Position numbers and translations under genes: made by a program. Below, piece by piece: positions 44,308 through 53,900 of a stretch of 64,000 bases of DNA. Below the pieces are notes generated by a model, which was given only the letters and a program-made list of their open reading frames with translations, searched no databases and was not told where the DNA came from. The stretch is from Pirellulales bacterium (GTDB lineage: Bacteria; Planctomycetota; Planctomycetia; Pirellulales; Lacipirellulaceae): positions 1-64,000 of the forward strand of contig JALHQZ010000009.1 in NCBI GenBank assembly GCA_022841705.1, in the 5' to 3' direction. The first letter of the stretch is position 1; each line of letters starts with the position of its first letter.

Positions 44308-46737
44308 ATGAAACTCGGCACGCTGTTCGTTCTGATGATCACCGGCTCCGTCCTCGCCGATGCGCCGGCGTGGGTGAAGCTGGAGTTGTATCCGCCGCGG
44401 GTGGGCCTCTACTATCGCGATGATTACCAGCGGGTGCTCGCCGTGGCGACGCGCGCGGATGGGGTGACGCGGGATGTCACCGGCGAAGCGAACTGGAATG
44501 TTGATGAAGCGGCGGCGAAGGTGTTTGCGCGGGATGAGGTGGGCGTCGTGCGAGTGGCAGGCGATGGGCACGCGGCGCTGAAGTGCGAATTCGCGGGGCT
44601 CAGCGCGCAGCTCGATGTGGAAGTCACTGGCGCTGGGGTGCAAAAGCCTGTTAGCTACCGGCACGATGTGCTGCCGATTTTCATGCGTTGCGGTTGTAAC
44701 ACGGGAGGCTGCCACGGGGCGTCGCTCGGGAAGGATGGTTTTCGACTTTCACTCTTCGGCTTCGACCCCGCCGCTGATTACTTTCGCATCACGCAGGAGC
44801 TGCCCGGACGTCGGCTCAACTTGGCCTTGCCGCAAGATAGTTTGCTGCTGACGAAGGCGATCAACTCCGCCCCGCACACGGGGGGCAAGCGGATGGAGCC
44901 GGACAGCGTCTATTACCAGCGGTTGCGGCAATGGATCGACGCCGGCGCCCCGAATGATTTGGCAGCCGCGCCCACCGTCACGAATCTCGCGATCTATCCG
45001 CCGAACGCGGTACTGGAGGGAACCGGCGTGAAGCAACCGTTCATCGCGGTAGCCGAGTACTCGGACGGCTCCACGCGCGATGTCTCCAACCTCGTGGTGT
45101 TTCAATCGAACAACCCCGTCACCGCCGACATTTCGGCCGATGGGCTCACAACGTCGGGGGCCCGCGGTGAAGCATTCGTGATGGCCCGATTCGACACGCA
45201 CACCGTCGGCAGCCAGGTGCTGGTGCTGCCGGCGGATGCGATGTACGAACCTCGCGACGAAAAACCTGCCAATTACATCGACGAGCTGGTGGTGGCCAAG
45301 CTCGCGAAGCTGCGGATTACGCCGAGTGACCGCTGCACCGATGAAGAGTTCTTGCGCCGCGTGACGCTCGATATCGTCGGCTGCCTGCCGACGGTGGAAG
45401 AGCACGCCGCGTTTATGGCGGACCAAGCCCCCGAAAAGCGAGCCGCCAAGATCGACGAACTGCTGGCCCGCAAGGAATTTGCCGACATCTGGACGATGAA
45501 GCTCGCGCAACTGCTGATGGTTCGCACTGAGCAGAATCGCGTCGAGTACAAGCCAATGTTCTTGTACTTCCAGTGGCTCTCGCGGCGGATCGCCGATGGG
45601 ATGCCGCTGAACGAAATCGTGCAGGAATTATTGTCAGCCAGCGGCGGGTCGTTTACCACGCCGGCGGTCAATTTTTACCAAGTGGAGCCGGACCCTAAGA
45701 AAATCGCCGAGAATGTCGCGCAAGCATTTCTTGGTTTGCGGATTCAGTGCGCTCAGTGCCACAACCATCCGTTTGACCGCTGGACAATGGACGACTACTA
45801 CGCCTTCAGCGCGTTCTTCGAGCAAATCGGCCGCAAAGAAGGCGAAGATTATCGCGAGACAATTGTGTTCAACTCCGGCGCGGGCGACTCAAATCATCCT
45901 GTCGATGGGCGGGCAGTGCCTCCCAAGTTTTTAGGAGGTGATGCGCCCGACCTGAAAGGTCGTGACCGACGGCAAGTGGCGGCGGAGTGGATCGCCTCGG
46001 CGGAGAATCCGTACTTCGCGCCGAGCATCGCCAACCGGGTGTGGGCCCATTTCTTCGGCATCGGGATCATCGAACCGGTCGACGACATCCGCGTGAGCAA
46101 CCCGGCGAGCAACCCCGAGCTCTTCGCCGAGCTCGGCGCCAAACTCATTAGCTACAAGTATGACCTCAAAGCGCTCGTGCGGGATATTTGCAACTCCAAC
46201 GCCTATCAGCGCAGCGGCGTGGCGAACGATTCTAACCGCGATGACTTGCGCAATTTTTCGCACGCCCAGCCACGGCGAATCCCGGCCGAGACGTTGCTGG
46301 ACTGCGTCTGCCAAGCGGCCGCGGCGCCCGAAAAATTTGGCGGCCTGCCACTAGGCGCTAGGGCGACACAGATCGCCGATGGCCGCGGCGGAAACTATTT
46401 CCTCACCACGTTCGGCCGCTCGAAGCGCGAAACCGTGTGCGCCTGCGAAGCAAAGGCCGACCCCACGCTCTCACAAGCACTGCACCTCCTGAACGGCCCG
46501 ACCATCCATGAGAAAATCTCGCAGGGTAAGCAGATCGAGAAGTGGCTTGACGCCGGCAAGACTCCGCCGGAGGTGATTGACTCGATCTACGTCGCCTGCG
46601 TCAGCCGCACGCCGACCGCTGAGGAACGCGACAAGCTGCTCGCGCTGTTGCCGAAAGAGAACCCGCGGCCGGTGGCGGAGCTCGAGGACATCTTCTGGGC
46701 GATGCTCAATAGCCGGGAGTTTGTGTTTAATCATTAG
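44308..46737 (+). CDS. Planctomycete DUF1549/DUF1553 (PSCyt2/PSD1) protein with haem-like motifs
   Basis: About 809 residues; the ATG at 44308 is 2 bp after the upstream stop and gives a signal peptide (MKLGTLFVLMITGSVLADAP). Order: an Ig-like (Big2-type) domain, a cytochrome-like segment with C130-x4-C135-H136 (CNTGGCHG), a second Ig-like domain (about 240-330), DUF1549 (about 340-540) containing the normal haem-c motif CAQCH, and DUF1553 (about 560-790). The CX4CH form is usual in this subfamily but is not the standard CXXCH. These proteins are periplasmic and thought to be electron-transfer or carbohydrate-related, with no proven activity. Tight spacing to the PPC gene shows an operon. Confidence 0.92.
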   Translation: MKLGTLFVLMITGSVLADAPAWVKLELYPPRVGLYYRDDYQRVLAVATRADGVTRDVTGEANWNVDEAAAKVFARDEVGVVRVAGDGHAALKCEFAGLSAQLDVEVTGAGVQKPVSYRHDVLPIFMRCGCNTGGCHGASLGKDGFRLSLFGFDPAADYFRITQELPGRRLNLALPQDSLLLTKAINSAPHTGGKRMEPDSVYYQRLRQWIDAGAPNDLAAAPTVTNLAIYPPNAVLEGTGVKQPFIAVAEYSDGSTRDVSNLVVFQSNNPVTADISADGLTTSGARGEAFVMARFDTHTVGSQVLVLPADAMYEPRDEKPANYIDELVVAKLAKLRITPSDRCTDEEFLRRVTLDIVGCLPTVEEHAAFMADQAPEKRAAKIDELLARKEFADIWTMKLAQLLMVRTEQNRVEYKPMFLYFQWLSRRIADGMPLNEIVQELLSASGGSFTTPAVNFYQVEPDPKKIAENVAQAFLGLRIQCAQCHNHPFDRWTMDDYYAFSAFFEQIGRKEGEDYRETIVFNSGAGDSNHPVDGRAVPPKFLGGDAPDLKGRDRRQVAAEWIASAENPYFAPSIANRVWAHFFGIGIIEPVDDIRVSNPASNPELFAELGAKLISYKYDLKALVRDICNSNAYQRSGVANDSNRDDLRNFSHAQPRRIPAETLLDCVCQAAAAPEKFGGLPLGARATQIADGRGGNYFLTTFGRSKRETVCACEAKADPTLSQALHLLNGPTIHEKISQGKQIEKWLDAGKTPPEVIDSIYVACVSRTPTAEERDKLLALLPKENPRPVAELEDIFWAMLNSREFVFNH

Positions 46738-46829
46738 AGCGGGCGGAGAGCGGTGGGCAGAAGGCAGTTAGAGGGTACAGCCCCTGCCGGGGCTGGTTGA
46801 TACAGGCGCCATCCACGATTTCTCAACAG

Positions 46830-49235
46830 ATGAAATTCATTCCACCTCTTTTTACGATCTTCGCGGCGATCAGCGCTACCGTCTGCGCTGATGACAAGGT
46901 CACGTTCGACGCCCACGTCAAGCCGATCTTTCGCGAGCACTGCGCGGCATGTCACAGCGCGGAGGGCGCGACGAGCAACTTGGCGCTCGATAATTTTCAG
47001 GCGTCGCTCAGTGGCGGGGCGAGTGGCAAGGTGCTGGCCGCGGGTGATCCAGGTGGATCGCGCCTTTGGCGGATGATCAATCATGAAGAGACTCCGGTCA
47101 TGCCGCCGGGGAAAAAGATTCCCGGCGAGCAACTTGCGGTGGTCAAAAAATGGATCGAAGGCGGTTTGCTACAAAACGGCGACTCGAAGCCGATGGCCGC
47201 CGCTAAACCGGCGCTCGCCGAGGTGGCGGTCGATGCTTCGGGCCGGCCTGAAGGTGAACCGGCGATGCCGCAGGGCGTAAGCCGCGAGCCGGTGATCTAC
47301 ACGCCGCACGCGGGGCCGATTGGCGCTGTGGCGGGCAGTCCCTGGGCGCCGTTGGTGGCGGTCGCGGGCCAACGGCAGGTGGCGATGTATCACGCGGAAT
47401 CCGGCGCGCATCTGGCGATCCTTCCCTTCCCCGAAGGGCAAGTGCGCGTGGTGCGGTTCAGTCGCGATGGCAGCGTGCTGCTGGTGGCCGGCGGACAAGA
47501 TGCGGCCCGCGGGATCGCCGCGCTCTACGACGTGAAATCGGGCGATCGCCTCACCACAATTGGCGATGAGCTCGACACGGTGCTTGCCGCTGATCTGTCG
47601 GCGGACCGTTCGCTGATAGCGCTCGGGGGGCCGCGCAAGCGGGTGCGGGTATACCGCGTGGCGGATGGTTCGCTTGTATACGAAATTACCAAGCACACCG
47701 ATTGGGTCACCGCGGTGGCGTTTAGTCCCGATGGTAAACTGCTCGCCAGTGCCGACCGCGTGGGGGGACTGCTCACCTGGGACGCCGCCACCGGCAACCC
47801 GCGCGGCGATCTGCGCGGTCATGCCGAGCGCATCACCGGCGTCGATTGGCGGGCCGATTCACAGGCGCTCGCGTCGGTGAGCGAAGACGATACGCTGCGG
47901 CTATGGAAGCCCGATGGCACGGCGATCAAAAGCGTCGGCGCTCACGGCGCCGGCGCGCTGGGCGTGGCGTTCGCGCCCGATGGCCGGCTCGCCACCACCG
48001 GCCGCGACAACCAGGTGAAGCTGTGGAAGCCGGATGGCGAAGCGCTCAGCACGCTCCCCGCCCTGCCGGGGATGGGGCTCGCCATTGCGTTTGTTCACGA
48101 AGGCCAGCGCGTGGTGGCGAGCGACTTTAGCGGTGTCGCCGCGCTGTACGATTCAGCCGGCCAGGAAACCGCGAAACTCACGGCGAATCCGCCAACCATC
48201 GCCATGCGGCTCGCGGCCGTGGAAGCCGAACTCTCTCAACTCTCGCCCGCTGCCGAAGCGGCCCGCACGGCGCTAACGGAGGCGCGCCAGCGATCCGCAG
48301 ACGCCGTGGTCATCCGAACCGCGCACGAAGCGAAAGTCGCGGAAACGCTCGCCGCTGTCGAATCGCAGAAACAAGGGGTCGCCACTACCGAAGCTGCGCT
48401 AGCCACCGCAACGAAAGCAGTCGCCGACGCTACGGCCGCGAAAACCGCTCCGTCGGAAGCGCTGAAGGTCGCTCAAACCGCGCATGCCGAAGCGCAGCGC
48501 GACCTCGACGATTTGCCGGAATCGCCCCCCGCAGGAGTCGACGCGGCTGAGCACCAAACCAAGCGCGCGAAAGCGGCCGAAGTTCTCGCCGCCCGCCAAC
48601 AAGCGGTGGCCGACGCCCAAGTGCAACTCACTGCCGTTGAGAACAGCATGATGGAAGCGGAAAAATCGCGCGCGTCCGCCGAAGCGAATCTCGCCACGCA
48701 GCGCACCGCCGTCGACGCGGCAACCAAGGCGCTCACTGAACTCCAGCAGGCGTCGCTGCCGAACCTTGATGAGCTCGCGGCTGAAGTCGCCAAGCTCACC
48801 GCCCAAGCTGCCGATTCACTCTCCGCTGCTGCGGCCAAACAAAGTGAACTTGCTGCGCTGGTGGCCGAACGCGCGGCCGCGGAAGCCCGCGCGGCACAGC
48901 TTGCTTCAGCTCTGGCCGCTCAGCAGGTGCAAGTCGCCGCCGCTGAAGCCGCCGCCAAAAGCGCCGCCGACGCGCTTGCCGCCGCTCAAGCGAACCAGGC
49001 GACTGCTGAAGCAAGTTCGAAGGAGCTCGCCCAGCAGCTTGCCGCCCTCCGTAAGCAACTCGCCGAACGGAGCAAAGCTGAAGCCGCGGCCAAAGAAGCA
49101 GCCCAGTTGGCCGCCGCTGCTGCCGAAGCAGCTGCCAAGAAACTTGCCGACGACCAAGCTGCCACCGCCCGCGCTGCGGCGCGGCAGGCGCTAGAGCAGG
49201 AGGTGGAGCGGGTGCGGAAGGAACTTGCAAAATAG
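46830..49235 (+). CDS. c-type cytochrome / WD40 / coiled-coil fusion protein
   Basis: About 801 residues from the ATG at 46830 (MKFIPPLFTIFAAISATVCA signal). A planctomycete cytochrome C domain follows with CAACH at 38-42 and the distal MPPGKKIP, where the Met could ligate the haem iron. Residues about 160-455 form WD40 repeats (for example HTDWVTAVAFSPDGKLLASA, HAERITGVDWRADSQALASV), a beta-propeller. Residues about 460-801 are an Ala/Glu/Gln-rich coiled coil of unusual length. It likely lies in the periplasm and bridges electron transfer to a scaffold. It sits 92 bp after the DUF1549/1553 gene and is probably the last gene of the operon. Confidence 0.9.
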   Translation: MKFIPPLFTIFAAISATVCADDKVTFDAHVKPIFREHCAACHSAEGATSNLALDNFQASLSGGASGKVLAAGDPGGSRLWRMINHEETPVMPPGKKIPGEQLAVVKKWIEGGLLQNGDSKPMAAAKPALAEVAVDASGRPEGEPAMPQGVSREPVIYTPHAGPIGAVAGSPWAPLVAVAGQRQVAMYHAESGAHLAILPFPEGQVRVVRFSRDGSVLLVAGGQDAARGIAALYDVKSGDRLTTIGDELDTVLAADLSADRSLIALGGPRKRVRVYRVADGSLVYEITKHTDWVTAVAFSPDGKLLASADRVGGLLTWDAATGNPRGDLRGHAERITGVDWRADSQALASVSEDDTLRLWKPDGTAIKSVGAHGAGALGVAFAPDGRLATTGRDNQVKLWKPDGEALSTLPALPGMGLAIAFVHEGQRVVASDFSGVAALYDSAGQETAKLTANPPTIAMRLAAVEAELSQLSPAAEAARTALTEARQRSADAVVIRTAHEAKVAETLAAVESQKQGVATTEAALATATKAVADATAAKTAPSEALKVAQTAHAEAQRDLDDLPESPPAGVDAAEHQTKRAKAAEVLAARQQAVADAQVQLTAVENSMMEAEKSRASAEANLATQRTAVDAATKALTELQQASLPNLDELAAEVAKLTAQAADSLSAAAAKQSELAALVAERAAAEARAAQLASALAAQQVQVAAAEAAAKSAADALAAAQANQATAEASSKELAQQLAALRKQLAERSKAEAAAKEAAQLAAAAAEAAAKKLADDQAATARAAARQALEQEVERVRKELAK

Positions 49236-49366
49236 CCAAACTTTTTCGAGCCGCATTTTGATGCATTGCACGGAGCAGTGAATCACAGACTCCTCACCAC
49301 TTCTCTCTTGGATTCCGTCGGAAACCGGCTCGAAGTGAGTGGCGATTCGGCTGCTCGATCGCGTGG

Positions 49367-49768
49367 CTAGAAAGTCGGCGAAAACAGCTTAGCCAATAGC
49401 GCTAAGCCAATACCTGCAAGTATCACCGCAGCGCCAACGCCCAACGCCGAGGGGCTGAATTGCCACGGTTCACCCCGTCGCAGCCGACGCATCACCAATA
49501 CGTGCTGGCCAGCCGCGAGCAGCATCACGGCGACCCCCAGCAGTAATAGTCCCGCGCCGATTCCTAATGAAAGTCCTGAACCCGGTTGGGGAACCTTGTC
49601 CTGTATTGCCGCCAGCTCTTGCAGAAAAAGGCCGAACCGGGCGACCACGAACCCAAACCCCATCAGCGCCAGCCCGGTGCGAATCCAAGCCAGTAGCGTT
49701 CGCTCCGCAGCAAAGGCGACGCGCGGATCGGCGGCGGGGAGATCAGAAGTGGGAGCGGGAGCAGACAT
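49367..49768 (-). CDS. DUF202 (YidH-type) membrane protein
   Basis: About 133 residues from ATG 49768 (MSAPAPTSDLPAADPRVAFA). The sequence AAERTLLAWIRTGLALMGFGFVVARFGLF is the DUF202 hallmark, followed by two further hydrophobic helices (LSLGIGAGLLLLGVAVMLLAAGQ and ALGVGAAVILAGIGLALLAKLF), making three membrane passes. A GTG 48 bp upstream is possible but extends into non-typical sequence. Function of DUF202 is unknown. Convergent with the cytochrome/WD40 gene. Confidence 0.88.
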   Translation of the reverse strand: MSAPAPTSDLPAADPRVAFAAERTLLAWIRTGLALMGFGFVVARFGLFLQELAAIQDKVPQPGSGLSLGIGAGLLLLGVAVMLLAAGQHVLVMRRLRRGEPWQFSPSALGVGAAVILAGIGLALLAKLFSPTF

Positions 49769-49913
49769 GAGAAGTCCAATCACCGTAATGCAGTGCTCGG
49801 TGGCTGTCGAGATCACATGACCACGGCAAACGAACCTTTGAAGCTTGGGCTGCTAGCGCGTTCTTGATGAAGAGTGGCGTGAACCTCTATCGCACAGCGA
49901 CGGTCCGCCCTGA

Positions 49914-50300
49914 ATGTCACGAGTTTCCGATACTCCGAAATCCCCTCCTGCTCCGCAGGCGACGAGCTCCGTTCGTCGCCTCGCGCCGGAGGACGTTGCG
50001 CGCGGCGATTACCTGGCGGTGCTTCACGAGGTTTACGAAATCATGCCGTTCGGCTGCTTCGATGAAGCCCCGCTGCGCACTGAACGCGCCCCGTTGCGGC
50101 TGGCGTTTATCCCGCGCGAACCCCGGGCGCTGCTGAAGGTGATCAGCGTTTGCGTTCCGTTCGTGGTGGTGCGGAACCCGGCCGGCGAACACAGCACGCT
50201 CGACCTGCGGCTGTGCGCAGTGGGGCGGGTGGATCGAGAGCACGCCGGACGCGTCTGGAAGGTGTTTCGCCGAAAGTCTCGCAAAAGCACAGCGAAGTAG
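49914..50300 (+). CDS. Small unknown protein
   Basis: 128 residues from the ATG at 49914. The N-terminal 20 residues are Pro/Ser-rich; then a folded part follows with RGDYLAVLHEVYEIMPFGCF, LRLAFIPREPRALLKVISVCVPFVVVRNPAGEHSTLDLRLCAVGRVD and a basic C-terminus (RVWKVFRRKSRKSTAK). It looks like a small beta-barrel, possibly nucleic-acid binding by its basic tail, but this is speculation. No family recognised and no signal peptide. Divergent from the DUF202 gene, and probably a real gene given its codon use and compact fold. Confidence 0.6.
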   Translation: MSRVSDTPKSPPAPQATSSVRRLAPEDVARGDYLAVLHEVYEIMPFGCFDEAPLRTERAPLRLAFIPREPRALLKVISVCVPFVVVRNPAGEHSTLDLRLCAVGRVDREHAGRVWKVFRRKSRKSTAK

Positions 50301-50488
50301 TCGTGGTTAGAGCCGGGATACGGTGTAACGCAAATTCTCGCCGGTGCGCATAAACATCTAAAAAATGTCTATAATTTCGCATTCTTGTGGTGAAAATACG
50401 CTGCGGCTGCTTAGAATAGCCTGAGTTTCGCAAACCTAAATTGCGAATGCATGACCGCTTGCCGAGTGTTTTGTAGGGGATTTTCTCG

Positions 50489-51478
50489 ATGCGTACTTTC
50501 CGTGTTGCATTGGTGCTGGGTGTAATTTCGTTAGGAAATTCGTTCGCTTCAGGAGCGGAAGTCTATGCGGCCCTCAATCAGCCATCTGCCAGCGATACGA
50601 TTGAATCAGCCAACTTGAATGGCACCGGATACAATCCCGCGTTTATCAACCTTGGTGTCGGCTTCGCTCCGCAGGGGATTGTTGTTACCCCCGATAACTT
50701 GACTCTCTATTGGTCCGACAACAATTCGAATGCTTCGCTTTCTGGCATTTACAGCCGGGCAGTAAGTGGAGGTACTCCAACGCGAATTGTGGCGCTCCCT
50801 CTAGGAAGCACGGCCACTGGCATGGCAATCGATTCAGCAGGGCAAAAGCTCTACTGGACAAATTCAACGGCCGACACGATCTCACGCGTCAATATCGACG
50901 GCAATCCGCTGAATGTCGAAGTGTTGGTAAGTACGTCGAACGTACCCGAAATTTCTAATCCCTTCGGACTAACCCTCGACGTGCCTGCAGGCAAGATGTT
51001 TTGGACCGATCAGACAACGGACTTTATTCACTCTGCGAATCTTGACGGGTCGATGCCCGCTACCGTCTTCAACACCCGCGATCTGAACGGCGGTGCTGGT
51101 ACAAATCCGAGAGGACTCGCAACGACTGGTGGGAAGCTGTACTGGGTCGACTCGACCACTGACAAGCTCTACAGCGTTAATCAAAATGGCTCCAGCCCAG
51201 CGACTGTGCTTAACTTACTCTCGATTCCCTCGCAAGCAAGCGCTAGCACTGCCAACGGACTCACCATTGCGAACAACAAGCTGCTGTGGACGGACGCGTC
51301 GTCGACCGAAGGGGTCTACAGTGCGAACATTGATGGATCAAATGCCGGGCTACTCTTTGCGACCACGGCCTCCGGTACACCCGTCGGTATCACCGCTGTG
51401 CCGGACCCTAGTTCGCTGCATCTGCTGACCCTCGCCAGTGGATTGGGCGGGGTGCTAGTGTGGTGGAAGCGGCGCTGA
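50489..51478 (+). CDS. Secreted YWTD-type beta-propeller with PEP-CTERM-like end
   Basis: 329 residues. A signal peptide (RTFRVALVLGVISLGNSFASG) precedes five or six strand repeats such as NLTLYWSDNNSN, GQKLYWTNSTADTISRVNIDG, GKMFWTDQTTDFIHSANLDG, GGKLYWVDSTTDKLYSVNQNG and NNKLLWTDASS, the low-density-lipoprotein-receptor YWTD pattern of a six-bladed propeller. The C-terminus VPDPSSLHLLTLASG (from residue 304), then a hydrophobic helix and WWKRR, is a PEP-CTERM signal with Asp in place of Glu. Upstream DNA is AT-rich, with TATAAT at 50370 but no clear -35. Convergent with the histone-deacetylase gene, with three bases between the stop codons. Confidence 0.85.
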   Translation: MRTFRVALVLGVISLGNSFASGAEVYAALNQPSASDTIESANLNGTGYNPAFINLGVGFAPQGIVVTPDNLTLYWSDNNSNASLSGIYSRAVSGGTPTRIVALPLGSTATGMAIDSAGQKLYWTNSTADTISRVNIDGNPLNVEVLVSTSNVPEISNPFGLTLDVPAGKMFWTDQTTDFIHSANLDGSMPATVFNTRDLNGGAGTNPRGLATTGGKLYWVDSTTDKLYSVNQNGSSPATVLNLLSIPSQASASTANGLTIANNKLLWTDASSTEGVYSANIDGSNAGLLFATTASGTPVGITAVPDPSSLHLLTLASGLGGVLVWWKRR

Positions 51479-51481
51479 AGC

Positions 51482-52453
51482 TTAATCGCGCCCCGCTACC
51501 GCGTCGCGGTTAAACTCTGATTCTCGGTCGATCAGTTCTTGCACATGGACCGCAGCACTCGCCGCGAGCGCATCGAGGTTGTATCCCCCCTCGAGCACGC
51601 TCACCACCCGGCCGTTGGCGTGGGCGGCGGCGATGTCGAGAACCGCGACGGTGAGGTACGCAAAGTCTTCGGTCTCGAGGCCGAGTGAGCCAACGGGGTC
51701 GAGGCGATGGGCGTCGAACCCGGCGCTCACGAGCACCAGCTGCGGTTTGATGCGGTCGGCGAAGTCCCCCAGTTCCCGCGCGAACTGGCTGAGAATGCGA
51801 TCGCGTGACGTGCCGAACGGAATCGGCAGATTGTGCGTGGCGCCGAGACCGGGGCCAGTGCCAGTTTCATCTGCGGCGCCGCTACCGGGCCAGAAGGGGT
51901 AGCGGTGCGCGGAGAAGAATCCTACCTGCTCGTCGGCATAGAAAAAATCTTGCGTGCCGTTACCGTGGTGAACGTCCCAATCGACGATCAAGACGCGGTC
52001 GAGTTCTAGCTCATCGACCGCCAGCTTGGCGCCAAGCGCGACGTTGCCGAACAGACAAAAACCCATCGCGTTATTGGCCAGCGCATGGTGTCCCGGCGGC
52101 CGACACGCGACGAAGGCGGTGGACGCTTCACCTGCCACTACGCGGCGCACGGCGTCCTGGACTGCCCCGGCTGCTAGGGCCGCCGCCGCGTAGCTCTGCT
52201 CGGAAACGGCCGTGTCGGCATCAAGCCGGCCGCCGCCGCGTTGGCAGAAACGGTCGAGGTGGGCGACGTAATCGGCCCCATGTAGCCGGCCGAGTTCGGT
52301 TGGCGTCGCGGGCTGCCATTCTGGCTGGATGCACTTGGCGGTGAGTCCCGCAGTGGCGAACCCCTCCAGCACCGCCCGCAACCGGGCGGGCTGCTCGGGG
52401 TGAGGGCCCGTTTTATGCTGCTCGAATAACGGGTGGGAATAAAGCAGAGTCAT
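51482..52453 (-). CDS. Histone deacetylase family (acetylpolyamine/acetoin-utilisation type) hydrolase
   Basis: Zinc amidohydrolase that removes acetyl groups from amines, of uncertain natural substrate in bacteria. 323 residues, the normal single-domain size. Catalytic dyad H122-H123 in RPPGHHALANNAMGFC, zinc ligands D160 and H162 in DWDVHHGNG, and a third Asp in SAGFDAHRLDP. The closing segment VSVLEGGYNLDALAAS is also conserved. Cytoplasmic, no signal peptide. Transcribed divergently from the helical-repeat protein gene at 52593. Confidence 0.94.
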   Translation of the reverse strand: MTLLYSHPLFEQHKTGPHPEQPARLRAVLEGFATAGLTAKCIQPEWQPATPTELGRLHGADYVAHLDRFCQRGGGRLDADTAVSEQSYAAAALAAGAVQDAVRRVVAGEASTAFVACRPPGHHALANNAMGFCLFGNVALGAKLAVDELELDRVLIVDWDVHHGNGTQDFFYADEQVGFFSAHRYPFWPGSGAADETGTGPGLGATHNLPIPFGTSRDRILSQFARELGDFADRIKPQLVLVSAGFDAHRLDPVGSLGLETEDFAYLTVAVLDIAAAHANGRVVSVLEGGYNLDALAASAAVHVQELIDRESEFNRDAVAGRD

Positions 52454-52592
52454 CGGGCTGAAGCTTGTTGAGGGGGCGATGTCGGCAGTTTGTACAATAC
52501 TTGCAGGCGGCGCAAATGCTGGCTACTGTGGAGTTTACGGCTATTAGTCCCTGCATTCAGCGCCTCATTGTAACGCCCTAGTGCGAATCCCG

Positions 52593-53891
52593 ATGTTCAG
52601 CATCCTCTCCCCATCCGTTCGTCGCGCCCAGCCGCTCTTCGCTTTGCTGTTGAGCCTCTGCTGCGCTCAAGGTTTCGCCCAGGGTTACAAGTCCGATCCC
52701 GTCGACACAAAGCTATCACGCTTTGGCCTCACCGCGCGAAAGTATGCGGCGGATCCCAGCGATACCAGCAAAGCGGCTGAGTTCCGCGGTTACTTCGAGA
52801 AGTTTTACTTCCCCAGCATGACCAGCGCAGCGCCGGAAAAGCTAGAAGAGGTTGGCAAACTTCAGCAAGACCTGTTTCGCAACTACATTTGGAAGGCCGA
52901 TCCGAGGATTCAAAAAGAACTCTCGGCCCAGGTGCTCGATTACGCCAAGCGCGTGATCTCGGGCCCCTACGCTCCGGCTGTGCGGTACAACGCGGTTCTG
53001 GCGCTCGGCAAGCTGGACGACGCGTACTCGACCGGCACACAACCGCCGAAGGTAAGCGTGGCGGCGAACAATATGCTGTGCAGCCTGGTGGCGGCTTCGC
53101 TCAAGAGCCCCAAGTGGCCGCGCAATCTGCTGGCCGGATCGCTTGTGGGGCTCGATCGGCACACCAAGTACTTCGCCTCCCTGCCGCGCGCGGAGCAAGA
53201 CAAAACCATCGCCACGCTCTTGGCCGTCCTGAAAACGAAAGATTTGGGCGGTGATGCGTCGGCGGAAGTGACGGAATGGATTCGGCTGCGGGCGGCAAGC
53301 GCCCTGGCGAATCTGGGAACCACGGGCGAACAGAACGCGATCCTCGCGGGAATTACGCAGCTGATCGCGGAGAAGGAGTTGTCGCAAACTGGCCGCTGCG
53401 CCGCCGCCGGACTGCTGCCCAAGCTCAAGCTCGATCCGGCTGCAACAGAAGCCGCCAAGCCAACCGTTGCCGCGTTGCAAGCACTTGCCGCGGACTTTGC
53501 GCGCTCAGAAGCTAAGTTCTGCGAAGAGTTTGAGGATTTGAATCTCGGCGGGGGGGGCGGTGGACTTGTGAGCGCCGTCGATCAGCGCTCGATCCTCAAG
53601 TCGCGAATCAAGTACACGGAAACCGGCGTCGAGCTCATTCGCAGCGGCATTGTGGCGAAGCTCAAGGGCCTGCGGGACGGAATGACAGCCATTAAGCCGG
53701 CGGCTGGCGACGCGAGCGATGCTCTGGGGACTGCGATTGGCGCAATCACCGGCCTCATCGAAACGGCGAGCAACAAAGAATCGCTCGACCTGGACGTGAT
53801 CGATGAACTCAAGGGCCTAGAGTCGATTTTGACCGCTTCTGCACCGGCTGCTGATGAGCCGGCTGAACCGAGCGGCGATGGCTTGTTCTAG
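52593..53891 (+). CDS. Unknown secreted protein with helical (HEAT-like) repeats
   Basis: About 432 residues from ATG 52593; a GTG at 52581 is an alternative. A signal peptide is visible (PLFALLLSLCCAQGFAQ). The mature part is helical, with segments that look like HEAT units (APAVRYNAVLALGKLDDAYS, WIRLRAASALANLGTTGEQNAIL, TGRCAAAGLLPKLKLDP). A Gly-rich hinge (GGGGGG) near residue 325 precedes a second helical part and an acidic C-terminus ending GDGLF. No enzymatic motif. A scaffold role in the periplasm is a guess. Neither start has a clear ribosome binding site. Confidence 0.78.
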   Translation: MFSILSPSVRRAQPLFALLLSLCCAQGFAQGYKSDPVDTKLSRFGLTARKYAADPSDTSKAAEFRGYFEKFYFPSMTSAAPEKLEEVGKLQQDLFRNYIWKADPRIQKELSAQVLDYAKRVISGPYAPAVRYNAVLALGKLDDAYSTGTQPPKVSVAANNMLCSLVAASLKSPKWPRNLLAGSLVGLDRHTKYFASLPRAEQDKTIATLLAVLKTKDLGGDASAEVTEWIRLRAASALANLGTTGEQNAILAGITQLIAEKELSQTGRCAAAGLLPKLKLDPAATEAAKPTVAALQALAADFARSEAKFCEEFEDLNLGGGGGGLVSAVDQRSILKSRIKYTETGVELIRSGIVAKLKGLRDGMTAIKPAAGDASDALGTAIGAITGLIETASNKESLDLDVIDELKGLESILTASAPAADEPAEPSGDGLF

Positions 53892-53900
53892 CCGTGAAAT

